NCBI GenBank assembly: GCA_036268455.1
Contig: DATAUD010000050.1
Location: forward strand, 34,587 to 98,586
DNA from: DATAUD01 sp036268455
Lineage (GTDB): Bacteria > Verrucomicrobiota > Verrucomicrobiia > Limisphaerales > Palsa-1400
Reading direction: 5' to 3'
DNA length: 64,000 nt
Both the position numbers and the translations under genes were made by a program. Below are positions 62,155 to 64,000 of this stretch, in pieces. The notes beneath the pieces were generated by a model that saw only the letters and a program-made list of their open reading frames with translations, ran no database searches and was not told where the DNA came from. Within the stretch, counting starts at the first letter, position 1. Every line of letters begins with the position of its first letter.

Positions 62155-63447
62155 ATGTGTGCCGGGGCTCAAGCAGCCCCGGCAACTTCATTTATGCCCT
62201 TCGAACTCTTACAGATTACGGCGCAGTATTCTAATGCCGTGCTGGTGGCAGTTATGCCTTACGTGTCAGATTGCGTTAAAAATCTTGAGTTGCCAATTCC
62301 GCAGCCTGTTAGCATAAGTCAGGTTGCAGAATTCAAGTGTTCGCCTCGAAGCGATCTTTTTGGAGGACTCGTAATCCTGACAAATGGCTATCAATTCGCA
62401 TTCCTGCACGGCCATGTGGAGCTTTACCGCAATCAAAAAAGCTATTATTTTCTTCAAGACCCCGATTTGATTCCCAGATTTGTAGGGCCTGTTAATCTTT
62501 CCGAAAGAGAAGCATTGGAGGTCGCTCACAGAGCTATTAAAAGACTTGGTTACACGGATGCTATGCTTTCGGCAGATAGACCTGCTGACGTATCCTCACC
62601 GCCACGGAGCAAAACGGGCTTGGTTCCACGCTACCGAATTAGATGGTATGACTCGACGAGAGGTCACGACCCGGCGCACCATCCTCTAAGCATCGAATTC
62701 GAGGTCGATGCCACAAGCGGGCAAATACAGATGCTTAAAATCGCGAATCCAAATACATATCGTCCCGACCCTAAAGTGGATGTTGCGCCTCGAATAATCG
62801 GTCACGGCCCGGAAATGGCTTATCGCAATGGGCGAAAAATTGTTCCGGTGAGTCAAACGTATTCAAATGCTTTCTTAACAGCTATATTACCGCAGTGTTC
62901 CGAGTTCGCAAGAATCGTCGGGTTTGATGTTAAGCAACCTCTGACAACAAACGATGTGGACGTATCAACATTTATTTGTGGATTGGTGGATGGCGACCCG
63001 ATGGCGGCCTTTAGCCTTAAAAACGAGGCACGATTTACTTACCGGCACGGTCAGGTAATCGCTTTTTACGCCCCTGACGTGATGGAATTGCCAGACAGGC
63101 AAAATTCGCACGACCCGAAGGAATTTGAGAGGTTCCAAGCGAATTTTTATGGCAAGGTCAATATGACTACCAATGAAAGCGTGGCTTTGGTAAGGGAGAC
63201 CGTATCTAAGCTGGGTTATACGAAGAAAATGCTTCATATTGACAAACCGCCCGGAGTCTATGGACCAAATTGGTGGGGTACTAATCGAATCGCACGCTCC
63301 TTCATAATCTGGAAAGAACCGTCCGACGGACCATTTTGCGTTACTTCGGAAGTGGACGTTGCCAACAAGAAAATAAAATCGCTTTACATTAACGACCATG
63401 CTTTAACCAATATTTGGAGAAAACCGCCAGAGATTAGAGTGCGCTAG
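62155..63447 (+). CDS. Protein built of two related halves, unknown function
   Basis: A protein of up to 430 residues with an internal duplication. Half one has QYSNAVLVAVMPYVSDCVKN, LSEREALEVAHRAIKRLGYT and SIEFEVDATSGQIQMLKI; half two has TYSNAFLTAILPQCSEFARI, TTNESVALVRETVSKLGYTK and VTSEVDVANKKIKSLYI. The 'D-x-x-x-x-I' strand ends recall PepSY-like inhibitory domains, but this is a weak resemblance. The first 13 codons lie in a perfect 9-bp hairpin, so ATG 62194 may be the true start. It follows the protease at four bases; a substrate, chaperone or inhibitor of the protease is conceivable. Confidence 0.55.
   Translation: MCAGAQAAPATSFMPFELLQITAQYSNAVLVAVMPYVSDCVKNLELPIPQPVSISQVAEFKCSPRSDLFGGLVILTNGYQFAFLHGHVELYRNQKSYYFLQDPDLIPRFVGPVNLSEREALEVAHRAIKRLGYTDAMLSADRPADVSSPPRSKTGLVPRYRIRWYDSTRGHDPAHHPLSIEFEVDATSGQIQMLKIANPNTYRPDPKVDVAPRIIGHGPEMAYRNGRKIVPVSQTYSNAFLTAILPQCSEFARIVGFDVKQPLTTNDVDVSTFICGLVDGDPMAAFSLKNEARFTYRHGQVIAFYAPDVMELPDRQNSHDPKEFERFQANFYGKVNMTTNESVALVRETVSKLGYTKKMLHIDKPPGVYGPNWWGTNRIARSFIIWKEPSDGPFCVTSEVDVANKKIKSLYINDHALTNIWRKPPEIRVR
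62160..62184 (+). terminator. Stem-loop just after the protease gene
   Basis: Perfect 9-bp stem TGCCGGGGC/GCCCCGGCA with the loop TCAAGCA, eight bases after the protease stop. There is no T-run. It may reduce read-through or set the ratio between the two genes. Confidence 0.5.
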
Positions 63448-63459
63448 AGGTATCCAGAC

Positions 63460-63478
63460 TGTGCTACTTTTTGTGCTA
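63460..63478. repeat. Paired TGTGCTA repeats, distal end
   Basis: TGTGCTA at 63460-63466 and 63472-63478, the same orientation and 12-base spacing as near the integrase. The next 134 bases up to the att site hold an imperfect palindrome (AAACCT..AGGTTT with AACCA..TGGTT) and no gene. Confidence 0.55.
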
Positions 63479-63612
63479 GAGTGATATGTTTTTGAGTCCT
63501 TGGAAATGGTCAAGCGGAAACAATGAAAAACCTCGTTTTAACCAATAAAATCAATGGTTTTATGAAGGTTTAAAGAAAGCGGAAGTGAGCCGGTGAAATC
63601 GCCAAAAACGTA

Positions 63613-63654
63613 AACCTGAATCTAGCGCGTCTGCCAATTCCGCCACGCGGGCAT
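63613..63654. repeat. Attachment site, right direct repeat (tRNA-Leu 5' half)
   Basis: A perfect 42-bp copy of 55870-55911. It contains the acceptor 5' strand, D arm and half of the anticodon loop of tRNA-Leu but no 3' half, so it is not a tRNA gene. Presumably the original chromosomal 5' half left behind by integration. Confidence 0.85.
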
Positions 63655-63860
63655 CGCCAATCACCATATCAGAATGTCCATGATGAGCGCAAGCGCGCAA
63701 TTCGCGGGAGGAACATCGAGAAATTCGATGTTGCGCGCATTTTTATCAATTTGTCCAAGTCGTCCGCACAGCCTTATTGTTCCACGCATGAAAGCATATG
63801 ACTGGACGCCGACGGATGTGACGATTACACCGAGAAGACGGATTATCGTTGCATGTCTTA
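63655..63860. other. Short intergenic stretch, possible truncated gene
   Basis: Between the att site and the IS end. A frame from ATG 63788 (MKAYDWTPTDVTITPRRRII) runs into the IS and may be the 5' end of a gene cut by it. The rest shows nothing I can support. Confidence 0.3.
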
Positions 63861-64000
63861 GAGCGTGTCTGAAAAATCATGGACATACGATTAAGCCAGT
63901 CTGGGCAGCATAACTCCGATCATGGTAATGTGCAGCCAAGCCTCGGCGTGGGCCGTCTTAACTTCATAATGGCGCACGAGGCGGCGATGTTTCATAAACC
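63861..64000 (-). mobile_element. IS5-family insertion sequence, 3' end only
   Basis: Begins with GAGCGTGTCTGAAAAATC, a terminal-repeat-like sequence, directly after TTA (probable TA-type target). The remaining part of the element lies beyond the window. Confidence 0.65.
63891..64000 (-). CDS. IS5-type DDE transposase, C-terminal fragment
   Basis: The last 36 residues before the stop read KHRRLVRHYEVKTAHAEAWL and then ITMIGVMLPRLA. This closely follows the C-terminus of IS5/IS427-type transposases (RRL.RHYE....AEA...I.M..LMLRRL). The catalytic domain is outside the window. The gene points toward the window interior and ends 30 bases before the IS tip. Confidence 0.72.
   Translation of the reverse strand, partial: FMKHRRLVRHYEVKTAHAEAWLHITMIGVMLPRLA

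Larger units (their letters stand above)
55870..63654. mobile_element. Integrated element in tRNA-Leu with integrase, HUH Rep and protease cargo
   Basis: An element of about 7.74 kb (one att copy plus cargo) bounded by 42-bp direct repeats of tRNA-Leu. Gene order from the tRNA: tyrosine integrase, unknown protein, excisionase-like HTH protein, HUH-type Rep, structured region, secreted caspase-like protease, two-halves protein. No relaxase, conjugation, capsid or packaging gene is visible, so it looks like an integrative plasmid-like or mobilisable element. The right-hand cargo appears more AT-rich than the surrounding genome. Both att copies and the integrase active site are intact, so excision is plausible. 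Confidence 0.82.

Noticed and set aside
63674..63913. A 79-codon plus-strand ORF at the right end
   Set aside because: It spans the IS boundary and has no resemblance to a protein family; only the part from 63788 might be a cut gene.
1..64000. CRISPR arrays or rRNA genes
   Set aside because: No regularly spaced repeats and no rRNA-like stretch were seen on reading the window.

Overview
The window reads as chromosomal DNA of a Verrucomicrobiota bacterium, probably of the Pedosphaera/Limisphaera side of the phylum. This is an inference from several features: an exosortase-type C-terminal signal of the VPD kind, large secreted LamG/Ig proteins and DUF11-type proteins that end in an 'FYRI/FFRL' module, an ISAzo13 ('Rhodopirellula-type') transposase, paired PQQ-propeller proteins, and a purS-purQ-purL operon. 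Base composition looks moderately GC-rich, except in the integrated element near the right end.

Layout. 1-3.1 kb: polysaccharide or surface-glycan genes (two family-2 glycosyltransferases, a methyltransferase, a sulfotransferase). 3.1-5.4 kb: a sorting-signal protein and a complete ISAzo13-family insertion sequence. 5.4-11.3 kb, minus strand: a PIN/antitoxin pair, leuC behind a 15-residue leader that ends in five leucine codons, an O-antigen-ligase-like membrane protein and a conserved protein of unknown function. 11.3-26.8 kb, plus strand: an apiosidase-like hydrolase, envelope proteins, two peptidoglycan enzymes, an exonuclease/ATP-dependent DNA ligase pair, a DUF362 protein, ROK and SIS sugar enzymes, uvrC and a retropepsin-TPR protein. 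26.8-40.5 kb: a 1214-residue LamG protein, a MarR regulator, and a plus-strand run of two PQQ-propeller proteins, DUF3311 protein, sodium/solute symporter, LuxE-like adenylating enzyme, acyl-CoA-reductase-like ALDH and iron ADH. 40.5-47 kb: a lipoprotein, a PpiD-like foldase, a pseudouridine synthase and a coupled type II synthase cassette (ketosynthase, inactive ketosynthase partner, ketoreductase, acyl carrier protein). 47-53.5 kb, minus strand: lipoprotein, TPR protein, purL/purQ/purS, DUF58 and MoxR. 53.7-55.75 kb: a decay zone with an orphan antitoxin, a GxxExxY pseudogene between inverted repeats, a serpin remnant and a WYL-domain protein.

The most unusual part is 55.87-63.65 kb, an integrated element of about 7.7 kb in a tRNA-Leu(CAG) gene, bounded by a perfect 42-bp direct repeat. 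It carries a tyrosine integrase, an unknown protein, an excisionase-like HTH protein, a HUH-type replication initiator, a secreted caspase-like protease and a protein built of two related halves. Stem-loops sit at nearly every gene border inside it, and paired 7-bp repeats lie near both ends. The element supplies the 5' half and the promoter of the host tRNA. The window ends in the 3' part of an IS5-type insertion sequence.
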